Notes under the pieces: generated by a model
The model's input: the letters and a program-made list of their open reading frames with translations, nothing else
What the model was told of the DNA's origin: nothing
Database searches by the model: none
Assembly (NCBI GenBank): GCA_902790625.1
Contig: CADASP010000003.1
Coordinates: 62,001 to 126,000 of the forward strand
DNA: 64,000 bases
Direction: 5' to 3'
Source: an uncultured Prevotellaceae bacterium
GTDB taxonomy: Bacteria > Bacteroidota > Bacteroidia > Bacteroidales > Bacteroidaceae
Shown: piece by piece, positions 7,706 through 16,312 of the stretch
Numbering within the stretch: position 1 is the stretch's first letter
Layout: each line of letters begins with the position of its first letter
Program-made: the position numbers and the translations under genes

Positions 7706-10123
7706 ATGATGAACAGAAGACACATTTTGGCAGCATTGCTGTGCTTGGCAACGGCTGCAGTGAGCGCGGAACCTGTGGAGATACAGGCTGGCAAGACGAC
7801 CGTCAGCGTGGAGTTCTACACCCCGCAGACGGTGAGAATCACCAAAGTACCCACTGGCAAGGCGCTGGGGAAGCAGAGCCTCGTGGTGACAGCTAAGCCC
7901 GACGACGTGAAGGTGAGCCGCAGCGGCAACAGCGTGAGCAGCAGCATGCTCTCGGTGAAGGTGGACCCACGCACGGGAGCGCTGACCTTCGTGGCCAAGG
8001 GCAAGACGCTGCTGCGCGAGAACAGCGAAGCCAGCTTCGAGCCCATCACCACGGGAAACGATGCCGGACAGTATAAGGTGACCCAGCGCTTCGCACTCGA
8101 CAAGGACGAGGCCATCTATGGCCTGGGCACCATCCAGAACGGCAAGATGAACCGCCGAGGCGAGAAGAAGCGCATGGAGCAGTCGAACCTGGAAGACTTC
8201 CAGAACGTGCTGCAGAGCATCAAGGGATGGGGACTCTTCTGGGACAACTACTCGCCAACCCTCTTCGACGACAACGCCAATGGCATGTCGTTTGCGTCGG
8301 AGGTGGGCCAGTGCGTCGACTACTACTTCATCTATGGCGGCACGGCCGATGGCGTCATCGCGCAGATGCGCCAGCTCTCTGGCGACGTGCCGATGTTCCC
8401 CCTGTGGACCTTTGGCTTCTGGCAGTCGAAGGAGCGCTACAAGACCGCCAAGGAGACGGAGTCGATAGTTGACCAGTATCGTGCGCTGAACGTGCCCCTC
8501 GACGGCATCATCCAGGACTGGCAGTACTGGGGCTCGAACTACCTGTGGAACGCGATGGACTTCCTGTCGGAGGACTTCAGCAACGGCAAGCAGATGATAG
8601 ACAACGTGCACAAGAAGCATGCCCACTTCATGATTAGCATCTGGGCCAGCTTCGGCCCCCAGACGCAGCAGTTTCGCGAGCTGAACGAGAAGGGGCTGCT
8701 CATGCCCTTCGAGACGTGGCCCCAGAGTGGCATCTCGCATGTGTGGCCGCCGGTGATGAAATACCCGTCGGGCGTGAAGGTCTACGACGCCTTCCACCCC
8801 GAGGCCCGCGCCATCTACTGGAAATACCTGAAGACCCTCTACGACTATGGCACCGACGCCTGGTGGATGGACTCCACCGACCCCGACTTCTTCAACCCTA
8901 AGGAGAGCGACTATGCCCACAAGGTGTATGGCGGCACGTGGCGCTCGCAGCGCAACGCCTTCCCCTTGGAGACCGTGCGCGGCATCTATCAGGCACAGCG
9001 ACAGGACGACCGTGGCAAGCGCGTGTTCATCATGACGCGCTCCAGCTTTGCCGGACAGCAGCACTATGGCTCGAACATGTGGAGCGGCGACGTGAACTCC
9101 TCGTGGGACATGCTGCGCAAGCAGGTGCCGGCAGGACTGAGCTACACGCTGACGGGCAACCCCAACTTCAACACCGACATCGGCGGGTTCTTCTGCGGGT
9201 CGTACAACACGCGCGGCGGTGGCTCGGCACCCAAGAATCCTCAGTTCCAGGAGCTTTTCGTGCGCTGGATGCAGTATGGGCTGTTCTGTCCCGTGTTCCG
9301 CAGTCATGGTGCCGACGCGCCACGCGAGATTTGGCAGTTTGGAAAGAAAGGCGAGCCGGTATACGATGCCATCGAGAAGCAGATACGGCTGCGCTATCGC
9401 CTTATACCTTATTTATATAGTACGGCCTGGCAGGTGACCTCGAACAACGACAGCTACATGCGCCCCCTGTTCAGCGACTTTGCCTCCGACAAACGGGTAT
9501 GGAACATGACCGATGAATTCATGTTCGGCCGCAGCATACTGGCGGCTCCCATCGTAGACCCACAGTACACCGAGGAGAAAATCATCCGCACCGATGCCAT
9601 GACGGGCTGGAACCGTCAGCAGGCAACGGGCGGCACTCAGGCTGGGGCCATCGACTTCACTGCCAAGAAGACGGCCGTGAAATATCTGCCGAAGGGAGCC
9701 ACGTGGTACGATTTCTGGACAGGCAAGCAGTACAAGGGTGGGCAGGACGTGACGCTGGAGACATCGTTCGACCGTGTGCCGATGTTCGTCCGCGCCGGCA
9801 GCATCTTGCCTTTAGGCCCCGAGATGCAGTACGTGGGCGAGAAGGCTTGGGACAACCTGGAACTGCGCATCTACCCAGGTGCCAACGGCAGCTTCACGCT
9901 CTACGAGGACGAGGGCGACAGCTACAACTACGAGAAGGGGGTCTACGCCACCATCACCTTCAAGTGGAACGACAGCAAGAAGACGCTGACCATCGGCGAG
10001 CGCAACGGCCAGTATCCCGGCATGCTCGAGAAGCGCCGCTTCACCATCGTCATGCCCAACCAGAATGCCACAGAGGGCAAGGTGGTGGAATATGCAGGAC
10101 AGGAAATCAACGTGAAGCTATAA
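7706..10123 (+). CDS. Secreted glycoside hydrolase family 31 (alpha-glucosidase / alpha-xylosidase type)
   Basis: The protein has 805 residues. The first ~22 are a signal peptide (MMNRRHILAALLCLATAAVSA), so it acts in the periplasm or at the surface. GH31 is a retaining family. The nucleophile region reads TDAWWMDSTDPDF with the predicted nucleophile Asp389, and the acid/base region reads NMWSGDVNSSW with Asp462. An N-terminal beta-sandwich (about 25-200), the (beta/alpha)8 barrel (about 220-560) and C-terminal beta domains ending in a DUF5110-like part are present, matching full family length. Residues around WMDS and FGPQTQ fit Bacteroidota alpha-xylosidase/alpha-glucosidase relatives, but the substrate cannot be fixed by eye. 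Two adjacent ATGs compete as start; the TATCTTTG box supports either. It stands alone with no SusC/SusD genes nearby, so it is not an obvious polysaccharide-utilisation locus. Confidence 0.93.
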   Translation: MMNRRHILAALLCLATAAVSAEPVEIQAGKTTVSVEFYTPQTVRITKVPTGKALGKQSLVVTAKPDDVKVSRSGNSVSSSMLSVKVDPRTGALTFVAKGKTLLRENSEASFEPITTGNDAGQYKVTQRFALDKDEAIYGLGTIQNGKMNRRGEKKRMEQSNLEDFQNVLQSIKGWGLFWDNYSPTLFDDNANGMSFASEVGQCVDYYFIYGGTADGVIAQMRQLSGDVPMFPLWTFGFWQSKERYKTAKETESIVDQYRALNVPLDGIIQDWQYWGSNYLWNAMDFLSEDFSNGKQMIDNVHKKHAHFMISIWASFGPQTQQFRELNEKGLLMPFETWPQSGISHVWPPVMKYPSGVKVYDAFHPEARAIYWKYLKTLYDYGTDAWWMDSTDPDFFNPKESDYAHKVYGGTWRSQRNAFPLETVRGIYQAQRQDDRGKRVFIMTRSSFAGQQHYGSNMWSGDVNSSWDMLRKQVPAGLSYTLTGNPNFNTDIGGFFCGSYNTRGGGSAPKNPQFQELFVRWMQYGLFCPVFRSHGADAPREIWQFGKKGEPVYDAIEKQIRLRYRLIPYLYSTAWQVTSNNDSYMRPLFSDFASDKRVWNMTDEFMFGRSILAAPIVDPQYTEEKIIRTDAMTGWNRQQATGGTQAGAIDFTAKKTAVKYLPKGATWYDFWTGKQYKGGQDVTLETSFDRVPMFVRAGSILPLGPEMQYVGEKAWDNLELRIYPGANGSFTLYEDEGDSYNYEKGVYATITFKWNDSKKTLTIGERNGQYPGMLEKRRFTIVMPNQNATEGKVVEYAGQEINVKL

Positions 10124-10173
10124 GCTTGACAAAGCCGCCGGATGCCATCTCGCACATGATGGCCGACACAAAT

Positions 10174-10209
10174 TTGGGACGAACCTAACGCGCGTTAGGT
10201 TCGTCCCAA
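10174..10209. repeat. Perfect 36-bp palindrome
   Basis: Eighteen bases (TTGGGACGAACCTAACGC) are followed directly by their exact inverse, without a loop. It lies 51 bases after the GH31 stop. A hairpin terminator is possible but no T-run follows; a protein-binding dyad is the alternative. Confidence 0.7.
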
Positions 10210-10371
10210 GTCGTAACAACTCTTCCCTACGTATTCTACAACGAATTTGACGAATGATTACGTAAATGATTATCCGCCGTTTTTTACAACGAATTTGACG
10301 AATGCTTTGCAAGTTGAGCTTGCGAAATAGGCTGTTCAATTTGTTGTACCTTACAATTTGTAGAGATAATA

Positions 10372-10450
10372 TTACAGACCCCACCCCTGCCCCTCCCCGT
10401 AAGGGCAGGGTTCAAGAGGGGAGGGGGAGGGGCAGGGGTGGGGTCTGTAA
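10372..10450. repeat. 27-bp perfect inverted repeat, CCCCTCCC-type
   Basis: Left arm 10372-10398 and right arm 10424-10450 are exact inverses around a 25-bp loop. The arms consist of CCCCTGCCCCTCCCC-like words. Related C-rich or G-rich stretches occur near 26975, 38030 and 41047, and the bases just after it (10446-10495) resemble 41080-41130. The 10124-10604 interval holds these elements and no gene. Confidence 0.75.
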
Positions 10451-10604
10451 CTATTAGCAACTTCGATTCAAGGGAACATCAAATTGGACACCCTACTTGC
10501 GATACTTGCAAAGCAAGAACTCCTTACTCCACAATTCCTTATTCAACTTGCGAAAGTTGAATCATTGATAACGGTCGCTGGTGACCGTCGCGTGGCTGGC
10601 TTCC

Positions 10605-11390
10605 TCATCGTAGCACGTTGCGCACGGCAAACCAGGCGTGCATGGCAATGGTGCTGAGATAGCCATAGTGGTGGGCCATCACACGGAAGCGCTCGCGCAG
10701 CGACTCGCGATGATGGCGCGTGGTGGTGCCCTGCTCCATGTAGTTGGCCACCACGGTGCCGATGTTGCAGAGGGGAAGGGAGAGGCGGTCGGCCTCGCGC
10801 ATCACGCGGATGCACCAGTCAACGTCGGCAGAGTAGTGGTAGCGCGTGTCGTATTGCAGGTTCTTGGCAATGTCGGTGCGGGCATAGAAGGCCTGGTGGC
10901 ACACCAGCATGCCATGGCGAAACGACCGCCACGTGAGCTGTGCGGGAGGCTGCAGCCGCCGTGGGTGCAGATAGCGCCCCTCGGCATCCACGATGTCGGT
11001 GTTGCCATAGAGCACGGCGGGCAGCTCGTCGCTCGGCAGCTCGTTCAGCCGACAGCGGTGGGCCACCAGCTCCAGCGTGTCGGCCTGTGGGAAGCTGTCG
11101 CCGGCGTTCAGGTAGAGGATATAGTCGCCCGATGCCTGCGTCAGCCCTTTGTTCATGGCGTGGTAGATGCCGTCGTCGGGCTCTGAGCGGATGATGACCT
11201 TGTGGCCATGTGCCGAGGCATCGCTCTGGCTCTTGTATTGCTCGGCCAGACGCAGCGTGCCGTCGGTGGAGGCCCCGTCGATGATGAGGTGCTCCACGTC
11301 CTCGTGGGTCTGCTGCAGCACGCTGTCGAGGGTGCGCTGAAGGACGGCCTCGGCGTTGAAGGTGATGGTGACAACGGTGAACTTGATCAT
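10605..11390 (-). CDS. Glycosyltransferase family 2
   Basis: A 261-residue protein starting MIKFTVVTITFNAEAVLQRT. It has the GT-A fold signatures of GT2: TITFNA at the N-terminus, LIIDGASTDGT, a DDGIYHAMNKG segment, and GDYILYLNAGD as the DxD-equivalent region. It would transfer a sugar from a nucleotide donor to a lipid- or glycan-linked acceptor in the cytoplasm. The open frame extends upstream, but the family match begins here, and the ATG overlaps the upstream acyltransferase stop by four bases. It is the last gene of a four-gene operon that also encodes a GT4 enzyme and an acetyltransferase, so a small surface-glycan pathway is likely. Confidence 0.9.
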   Translation of the reverse strand: MIKFTVVTITFNAEAVLQRTLDSVLQQTHEDVEHLIIDGASTDGTLRLAEQYKSQSDASAHGHKVIIRSEPDDGIYHAMNKGLTQASGDYILYLNAGDSFPQADTLELVAHRCRLNELPSDELPAVLYGNTDIVDAEGRYLHPRRLQPPAQLTWRSFRHGMLVCHQAFYARTDIAKNLQYDTRYHYSADVDWCIRVMREADRLSLPLCNIGTVVANYMEQGTTTRHHRESLRERFRVMAHHYGYLSTIAMHAWFAVRNVLR

Positions 11391-11965
11391 AGGGGGATGT
11401 GGGTTTTCTGCCCGTCGCGTCGGACGATGACGGCGGGGTTGCCGGCCACCGTGCAGTTGGCGGGCACGCTGCGGCGCACCACGCTGCCGGCACCTATCAC
11501 CACGTTGTCGCCGATGGTGATGCCGCCAAAGACGGTGGCTCCGGTGTAGATGCTCACGTGGTTGCCGATGGTGGGGCGGCGCATCTGCGCGTCGTTGCCC
11601 AGAGTGACGAGTTGCAGACAGTAGAAGTCGGAGCCAATGCGCTCGGCGTTGAGATATGTGGCGTAGTTGTGCTCGAAATGTGCGCCGGGGCCTATCTCCG
11701 GGCACCAGATGGTGAGCGTAGGCTCTGGCGGCAACATCCATTTGATGAAAGCCGAGCGGTACTCGCCCAGGCGGTAGTAGAACAGGTTGCGGAAGACGCG
11801 CTGCCGCGTGGCCACCTTGATGAAGGCGCGCAGCCCACGGCCGTCGGCCGAGTATTTCTCTAAGTCGGCATCTATCTGCCGGCGGTGCAGCAGGTAGAGC
11901 GCTATGTGGGGCAGCATGCGCAGCGTGGAGGCGGTGAGCAGTGCGGCTTGTGTGTAGGGGTTCAT
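11387..11965 (-). CDS. Left-handed beta-helix acyltransferase (serine-acetyltransferase-like)
   Basis: A 192-residue protein. An N-terminal helical part (MNPYTQAALLTASTLRMLPH) precedes hexapeptide repeats in the C-terminal half (IGNHVSIYTGATVFGGITIGDNVVIGAGSVV). The end VAGNPAVIV is the typical close of the CysE/WbbJ-like hexapeptide family. Such enzymes in glycan operons acetylate sugars from acetyl-CoA; that role is inferred from the two glycosyltransferase neighbours rather than from a cysteine pathway. Both ends overlap neighbours by four bases (ATGA), indicating translational coupling. Confidence 0.87.
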   Translation of the reverse strand: MNPYTQAALLTASTLRMLPHIALYLLHRRQIDADLEKYSADGRGLRAFIKVATRQRVFRNLFYYRLGEYRSAFIKWMLPPEPTLTIWCPEIGPGAHFEHNYATYLNAERIGSDFYCLQLVTLGNDAQMRRPTIGNHVSIYTGATVFGGITIGDNVVIGAGSVVRRSVPANCTVAGNPAVIVRRDGQKTHIPL

Positions 11966-13236
11966 AGCATGAAGTGTTTTTGTGCCAGTGCCTGGTGGTA
12001 GATCTCGGTGTAGCGCAGGGCCACGCTCTGCTGCGAGTAGCTGTGGGCCACCTTGCGCAGTGCGTCGCGCTGCAGCGCGTCGCGGTCGGCATGGCCGAGC
12101 ACCCATGCCATGCCCTGTGCCAGCTGGCTGCTGTTGCGGGGAGCGGCCAGGAAGCCGTTGCGCAGGTGGTCGATCATCTCTGGGATGCCACCCACGCGGA
12201 ATCCTACGCAGGGCACGCCACAAGCCATGGCCTCCATGATGGTGTTGGGCAGGTTGTCTTCGAGCGAAGGGGTGACGAACACGTCGGCGGCGTTGTAGGC
12301 GCTGACGATGGTCTGCTCGTCGTCGATATATCCCAGGGCATGGGCGGGCAGTGGCAGACGCGAGGCCACCTCGTCGGCATGTCCGCCCAGGATGGCCACG
12401 GTGGTGTGGTCTTTCAGTTCGGGGTGCTCCTTGATGAGCAGCTGCAGGGCTTCGATGAAGTAGCTGATGCCCTTGCGCTCGTCGGTGACGCGCTGCGACA
12501 CGAAGAGGATGACGTTGCCCTCGGTGGGCAGCTGCAGTGTCTGGCGCGACGCACTGCGGTCGTGCTGGCAGTAGATGTGGGTGTCGATGGCATTGGGGAT
12601 GCTGGTGACGAGATGTCCGCGCAGCAGGGCACTCCGCTTGGCCTCGCCCTCCAGCCATCGGCTGCATGCCACGAAGGCGATGCTGCCGCTGCTGAGCATC
12701 TGCTGCTTGCGGTGCCAGGTGCGAGCCGCCAGGTCGTTGGTGCCGCCTTTGTCGGGCAGCAGCGGGCAGCGCTGGCAGCGGTTGGAGTAGGAGCGGCATC
12801 CACGGGCATAGTGGCAGATGGCGGTGGCGGGCCACAGGTCGTGCATGGTCCACACCACGGGCTTGCCCGAGAGCAGGATGCGGCGGATGTCGGCCAATGA
12901 CAACATGCCCTGGTTCACCCAATGCAGGTGGATGACATCGGCCTCGCGAAACGCTGGCAGACGTGTGATGTCGGTGCCGCTGTTGGCAATGTCGATCTCG
13001 AAGAGGTGCTCGCGCTTGAAGTGCAGGTGCCAGAAGATGACCCATCGCTCCCACAGGAAGTGCCAGCGCAGCAGGAGCGAGTGGGGCAGGGCGCTGACGG
13101 TGATGTCGTCGCTCTGCTTGTCGCGCACCAGCATGCGGGCCTTCACGCCGTGGTTGTTCAGCGCGTCGCACAGCCGCCCTGCTGCCACGGCAGCGCCGCC
13201 GGTGCGCTCACTGGTGTTGACAATCAGTACCTTCAT
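11962..13236 (-). CDS. Glycosyltransferase family 4
   Basis: A 424-residue GT-B protein. The N-terminal Rossmann domain begins MKVLIVNTSERTGGAAVAAG and contains DVIHLHWVNQG and WTMHDLWPATAICHYARGC. The C-terminal domain carries FVSQRVTDERKG, ADVFVTPSLEDNLPNTIMEAMACG and GIPEMI, the EX7E-type motif of GT4. It is a retaining sugar transferase acting at the cytoplasmic face. The cysteine cluster after the HDLW motif (GCRSYSNRCQRCPLL) is common in Bacteroidota members. The start overlaps the DUF4359 stop, and its own stop overlaps the acyltransferase start. Confidence 0.92.
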   Translation of the reverse strand: MKVLIVNTSERTGGAAVAAGRLCDALNNHGVKARMLVRDKQSDDITVSALPHSLLLRWHFLWERWVIFWHLHFKREHLFEIDIANSGTDITRLPAFREADVIHLHWVNQGMLSLADIRRILLSGKPVVWTMHDLWPATAICHYARGCRSYSNRCQRCPLLPDKGGTNDLAARTWHRKQQMLSSGSIAFVACSRWLEGEAKRSALLRGHLVTSIPNAIDTHIYCQHDRSASRQTLQLPTEGNVILFVSQRVTDERKGISYFIEALQLLIKEHPELKDHTTVAILGGHADEVASRLPLPAHALGYIDDEQTIVSAYNAADVFVTPSLEDNLPNTIMEAMACGVPCVGFRVGGIPEMIDHLRNGFLAAPRNSSQLAQGMAWVLGHADRDALQRDALRKVAHSYSQQSVALRYTEIYHQALAQKHFML

Positions 13237-13796
13237 TCCTCGTCGTCGTGCTGTCGCTTGGCGGCCTTGATGGAGTCTTTCTCGGCTTTGCGGCGTTCCT
13301 TCTCCATCCGCTTGGCCTCTTTGATGGAGTCTTTCTCAGCCTTGCGGCGCTCTTTCTCCAGTTCCTTCTCGCGCTTCTTCTTCTCCTTCTGCAGCTCTTT
13401 CAGCTCTTTCTCGTTCTGCTTGACGGCAGCCCTCTCGTTCAGGGCTTCCTCCAGCTTGGTGCGCAGCATCTTCTTGTCGAAGGTGATGACGTGGCCGAAG
13501 AGTCCCAGAGAGAGCATCTGCTCCTCGCCCTTCAGCTTCACGTAGGTGGTGTTGAAGAGCAGGTAGTCGTGCATCTCCAGCTTCATGTTCAGCGCTTTCT
13601 CCACTGTCTTGTTCACGATGCCCTTCCCGATGTCGGTCAGCACGTTGTCGCCTAAGCCCAGACTGTCGGCCTCGTCGTCTACAAAATCCCTGATGGCGCT
13701 CATCATGGCTTCCTTGTGGGTTTGCTTGTCGGGTGTGGTAATCATCATGATGATGGCCACGAACAGCACCGAAACGATAATCAGCAGTTTCTTCAT
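13233..13796 (-). CDS. DUF4359-like protein with N-terminal membrane helix and charged C-terminal coiled coil
   Basis: The 187-residue protein starts MKKLLIIVSVLFVAIIMMIT, a membrane anchor or uncleaved signal. It continues TPDKQTHKEAMM, the usual start of DUF4359. The last ~55 residues are Lys/Glu-rich coiled coil with two copies of ERRKAEKDSIK-x-AKR. The start at 13796 is chosen because a -7 box lies at 13842-13849; the same frame is open further upstream but that part belongs to a different, broken gene. It heads the glycosyltransferase operon; its role there is unknown. Confidence 0.8.
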   Translation of the reverse strand: MKKLLIIVSVLFVAIIMMITTPDKQTHKEAMMSAIRDFVDDEADSLGLGDNVLTDIGKGIVNKTVEKALNMKLEMHDYLLFNTTYVKLKGEEQMLSLGLFGHVITFDKKMLRTKLEEALNERAAVKQNEKELKELQKEKKKREKELEKERRKAEKDSIKEAKRMEKERRKAEKDSIKAAKRQHDDEE

Positions 13797-13841
13797 GTTC
13801 TGTTTCTTTACTTGATTGTGAGTGCTTTTGCGTTTTAGGCG

Positions 13842-13849
13842 CAAAATTA
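13842..13849 (-). promoter_or_regulatory. -7 box for the glycosyltransferase operon
   Basis: TAATTTTG on the minus strand, about 46 bases before ATG 13796. TTTG words lie 17-25 bases further upstream. Confidence 0.55.
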
Positions 13850-13870
13850 CGAAAAAGTTGAGAGCAAAAC

Positions 13871-14252
13871 AAAGAATCTGCTTTCTTTTTTTCTTGAGAT
13901 GCACAATTCGAACCCGTTTCGCTCGCCTCGGCCCAGAAAATCGTCGCCGCAGCGGGAAAAAGGCGCGAGAGGGATCAATCTTATGCCTTGTCGGCCCCGT
14001 GTCGTTTGTGCCGAAAAGCCAATCGGCCACATCCACTGGGGCTTGGCTCCGATTGTACAATTCAATCCAGTCGGCTCGCTTTCCGTCGTCGTTCACATAG
14101 ATGTCGTTGGCAGCGCTGACCTCATTGATGCAAATTGGCGACAGATGCTCATCTGCTACCTGCTCGTAGACAGCCGTATACGTTCCGTCGCTGGTGATGT
14201 TGCATTCCTTTTCATGGCTCACCCATCTGCCCTGCTGGTCGCGCCACCCCAT
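13871..14252 (-). pseudogene. Remnant of a lamin-tail-domain (LTD) surface protein
   Basis: A minus-strand frame from 14252 reads MGWRDQQGRWVSHEKE, and later ICINEVSAANDIYV and RADWIELYN, which match the start of lamin-tail domains in large Bacteroidota surface proteins. A stop codon lies directly upstream of 14252, so the N-terminal bulk is missing. Beyond about 13975 the frame loses similarity. Another frame there gives FPAAATIFWAEASETG, weakly like the next LTD strand, which suggests a frameshift. The frame runs by chance into the DUF4359 gene; the promoter between them argues against a real fusion. Confidence 0.55.
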
Positions 14253-14512
14253 CTAAATCCATAGAGTAGATGTGGCCATGATGTATAGCCCCATAGATAT
14301 AGATATAAATATGCGCCAAAAGACTGCATGGGACTCACGCTTTTTTCCCCCCTCTATGCGCGGCAGAAATTTGGTGGCGCTTTTTTGAAATTTGGTGGCG
14401 CTTTTTGAAAATCCCAGGGCGTGGGATTTTTTTGTTTTATATGCGCTTTTTTCTATCATAGCGCTGCAGGCAATGAAGCGATGCAGTTGCAGGTGAATGG
14501 GTGTGCTGACGG
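14253..14512. other. Intergenic region with a 21-bp tandem duplication
   Basis: GAAATTTGGTGGCGCTTTTT occurs at 14366-14385 and again at 14387-14406. A hairpin follows at 14408-14430. No gene is seen. Confidence 0.6.
14408..14430. terminator. Hairpin terminator after the AlbA_2 gene
   Basis: AAAATCCCA (14408-14416), a five-base loop and TGGGATTTT (14422-14430). It would serve the minus-strand miaA/AlbA_2 unit, although the longer T-run is on the plus strand. Confidence 0.5.
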
Positions 14513-15205
14513 TCATTGGCAGAGGGCGAAGACAAACTGCTGGCCATTGAGTTGCCAAGCGGCCAGTCCGTAGCGGATGAAGCGGGCCAACAGGGCCACC
14601 ACCTGATGGCGGGGCAGCTGAGCGAGGCGCACAATCTGGCCGAGGGTGAGCCAACGGGGCTGATGGTCGGTGGTGGGCTGCATAGCGGCCATGAGGCTGT
14701 GTTCGGCTTCGCCATAGGTGAAGGCGGCGCCAAGGGACGACTGCTCGTCGCGCCACAGCTGCAGGTGCACGGGCGAGGCCACCATGTTCTGGTCGGCAAT
14801 GCGGATGTAGGCGCGGCGGTGGCCCTCCTCGTCGAGGGCACGCACGGGGCGGCGGTCGGAGCGGGGCACCGTGGCCACGACGATGGTGCGCAGCCCACGC
14901 TCCTTGCCGGCAGGATGGCCGCTGGCGGGCGGCGGCACGGCGGCAACATGGTAGGTGTCGAACTTGATGCTGGCCTCGGGACGGCAGTAGCGATAGGCGG
15001 CCTGGTGCATCATGTATATCTCTTCCTCGCTGCGCACGCCAGCCAGATAGCCATCGTCGCGCACACCGATGAGCAGGCGGCCACCCTCGGTGTTGGCAAA
15101 GGCCGACACCGAGCGTGCCAGCTTCACGGCATCCTGCACGCGGTACTTGAAGTCCTGCTGCTGGTGCTCGCCTTGGCTGATGAGGCTCAACAGGTAGTCG
15201 CGCAT
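14513..15205 (-). CDS. AlbA_2 (Schlafen-type) domain protein
   Basis: 230 residues. The N-terminal half matches the AlbA_2 domain, formerly called divergent AAA-4: EHQQQDFKYRVQDAVKLARS, FANTEGGRLLIGVRDDGYLAGV. The C-terminal ~60 residues look like a winged helix (LTLGQIVRLAQLPRHQVVALLARFI). Relatives are putative nucleic-acid-binding regulators; the exact role is unknown. The start lies inside the 3' end of miaA, overlapping by 19 bases, so the pair is surely co-transcribed. This miaA linkage does not by itself explain its function. Confidence 0.8.
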   Translation of the reverse strand: MRDYLLSLISQGEHQQQDFKYRVQDAVKLARSVSAFANTEGGRLLIGVRDDGYLAGVRSEEEIYMMHQAAYRYCRPEASIKFDTYHVAAVPPPASGHPAGKERGLRTIVVATVPRSDRRPVRALDEEGHRRAYIRIADQNMVASPVHLQLWRDEQSSLGAAFTYGEAEHSLMAAMQPTTDHQPRWLTLGQIVRLAQLPRHQVVALLARFIRYGLAAWQLNGQQFVFALCQ

Positions 15206-16125
15206 AATATCTGATGCACTTTCTCCTCAAGGGGCAGGGTGGCGTCAATCCAATGGATGGTGATGCCGCGCCGCTCCATGCCGCGAAACCATGTCATCTG
15301 GCGCTTGGCAAACTGGTGGATGGCAATCTCAAGGCGGCTGAACATCTCGTCGAAGGTGGTGCGCCCCAGCACATACTCCGTCACGTATTTGTATTCCAAC
15401 CCATAATAGAGCAGGTCGTCGGGGGCGATGCCCTCAGCCAGCAGCGAGCGCACCTCGTCGGCCATCCCCTCGTCGAGGCGTGTGCGCAGCCGATGGGTAA
15501 TCTTCTTCCTCCTTTCGTCACGGCCTATGTCAACGCCAAAAGTGTGCGAATCCACAGGTGGCAGTTCCCGCAAGGGGGTGGGGTGCTCCATATTGTATGT
15601 CTCTATTTCGATAGCACGGATGGCGCGTTGAGGCGAATCCACGTCGGTGGTGTTATGCATGGTGGAGCCGTTCTGTGCTTTCAACTCTGTCAGCATCTGC
15701 GTCAGCTCTTGGAGTGTTTTCCCCTCTAAGCGAGCGCGCAGCTGGGGATTCTGTGGCACGGGCGACAGCTGGTAGCCGCGCAAGACGGCCTCGATGTAGA
15801 GTCCCGTGCCACCGCAGAGGATGGGTTGCGCCCCCCTCTTCCGTATCTCCTGATAGGCATTGAAGAAGTCCTGCTGATACTGGAAGAGGTTGTACTTCGT
15901 GCCCGGCTCGCAGATGTCGATGAGGTGGTAGGGCACGCCTTGGTATTCGGCGAGGTCCTTGCCCGTGCCGATGTCCATGCGGCGGTACACCTGGCGCGAG
16001 TCGGCTGAGAGGATCTCGCCCCCACAGGTGCCCTGCGGCGTGGGCGGCAGCGCCTGGGCCACGGCCACGGCCAGCGACGTCTTGCCACTGGCCGTGGGGC
16101 CGAGGATGGTAATCATTCTGTTCAT
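15187..16125 (-). CDS. miaA: tRNA dimethylallyltransferase
   Basis: The 312-residue protein transfers dimethylallyl from DMAPP to A37 of tRNAs that read UNN codons. The P-loop is ILGPTASGKTSLA near residue 7. ILSADSRQVYRRMDIGTGK is the substrate and magnesium segment, and LCGGTGLYIEAVL and DVDSPQRAIRAIEI are further family motifs. The C-terminus carries the RQMTWFRG motif. Full length, with a -7 box (TAACTTTG) 17-24 bases before the ATG. It is followed by an overlapping AlbA_2 gene. Confidence 0.97.
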   Translation of the reverse strand: MNRMITILGPTASGKTSLAVAVAQALPPTPQGTCGGEILSADSRQVYRRMDIGTGKDLAEYQGVPYHLIDICEPGTKYNLFQYQQDFFNAYQEIRKRGAQPILCGGTGLYIEAVLRGYQLSPVPQNPQLRARLEGKTLQELTQMLTELKAQNGSTMHNTTDVDSPQRAIRAIEIETYNMEHPTPLRELPPVDSHTFGVDIGRDERRKKITHRLRTRLDEGMADEVRSLLAEGIAPDDLLYYGLEYKYVTEYVLGRTTFDEMFSRLEIAIHQFAKRQMTWFRGMERRGITIHWIDATLPLEEKVHQILCATTC

Positions 16126-16141
16126 AATTGTAATGTGCTGG

Positions 16142-16149
16142 CAAAGTTA
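16142..16149 (-). promoter_or_regulatory. -7 box for miaA
   Basis: TAACTTTG on the minus strand, 17 bases before ATG 16125. Confidence 0.6.
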
Positions 16150-16189
16150 CGCTTTTCTGCCGACATGGCCAAGAAAAACGCAAAAGAAA

Positions 16190-16217
16190 TGCCGCCCGGC
16201 GGGGGAGCTGGGCGGCA
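16190..16217 (-). terminator. Rho-independent terminator
   Basis: GCCGCCC (16191-16197) pairs with GGGCGGC (16210-16216), with one more A-T pair outside. On the minus strand it is followed by ATTTCTTTTGCG. It ends either the AraC operon or the candidate small RNA. Confidence 0.65.
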
Positions 16218-16306
16218 CGCAAGGGCTGAACTTCAATCAATCAGCCCCATTTATCATCTTCCATTGATGTCGCAGCTTCACAGCTGTCAGTGTTGAGTAA
16301 CATTTT
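16190..16306 (-). ncRNA. Candidate small RNA or attenuated leader upstream of miaA
   Basis: A -7 box TAACTTTG (minus strand, 16313-16320) is followed about 100 bases later by a strong hairpin (16190-16217) and T-rich sequence. This delimits a transcript of roughly 110-125 nt. It contains a possible 20-codon reading frame starting MLLNTDSCEAATS. Three readings remain open: an independent small RNA, an attenuated leader of miaA, or simply the 3' end of the upstream AraC operon with a chance promoter match. Confidence 0.35.
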
Positions 16307-16312
16307 CGGCTG

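Noticed and set aside
7706..10123. Polysaccharide-utilisation locus around the GH31 gene
   Set aside because: No SusC/SusD, regulator or other hydrolase gene is within reach in the window.
10605..12092. Longer start for the GT2 gene giving 495 codons
   Set aside because: The extra N-terminus is an out-of-frame shadow of the acyltransferase; MIKFTVVTITFNA is the family start and overlaps the upstream stop by four bases.
13233..14252. A 339-codon frame joining the LTD fragment and DUF4359
   Set aside because: A promoter box lies between the parts, the junction has no domain similarity, and DUF4359 proteins begin at MKKLLIIV.
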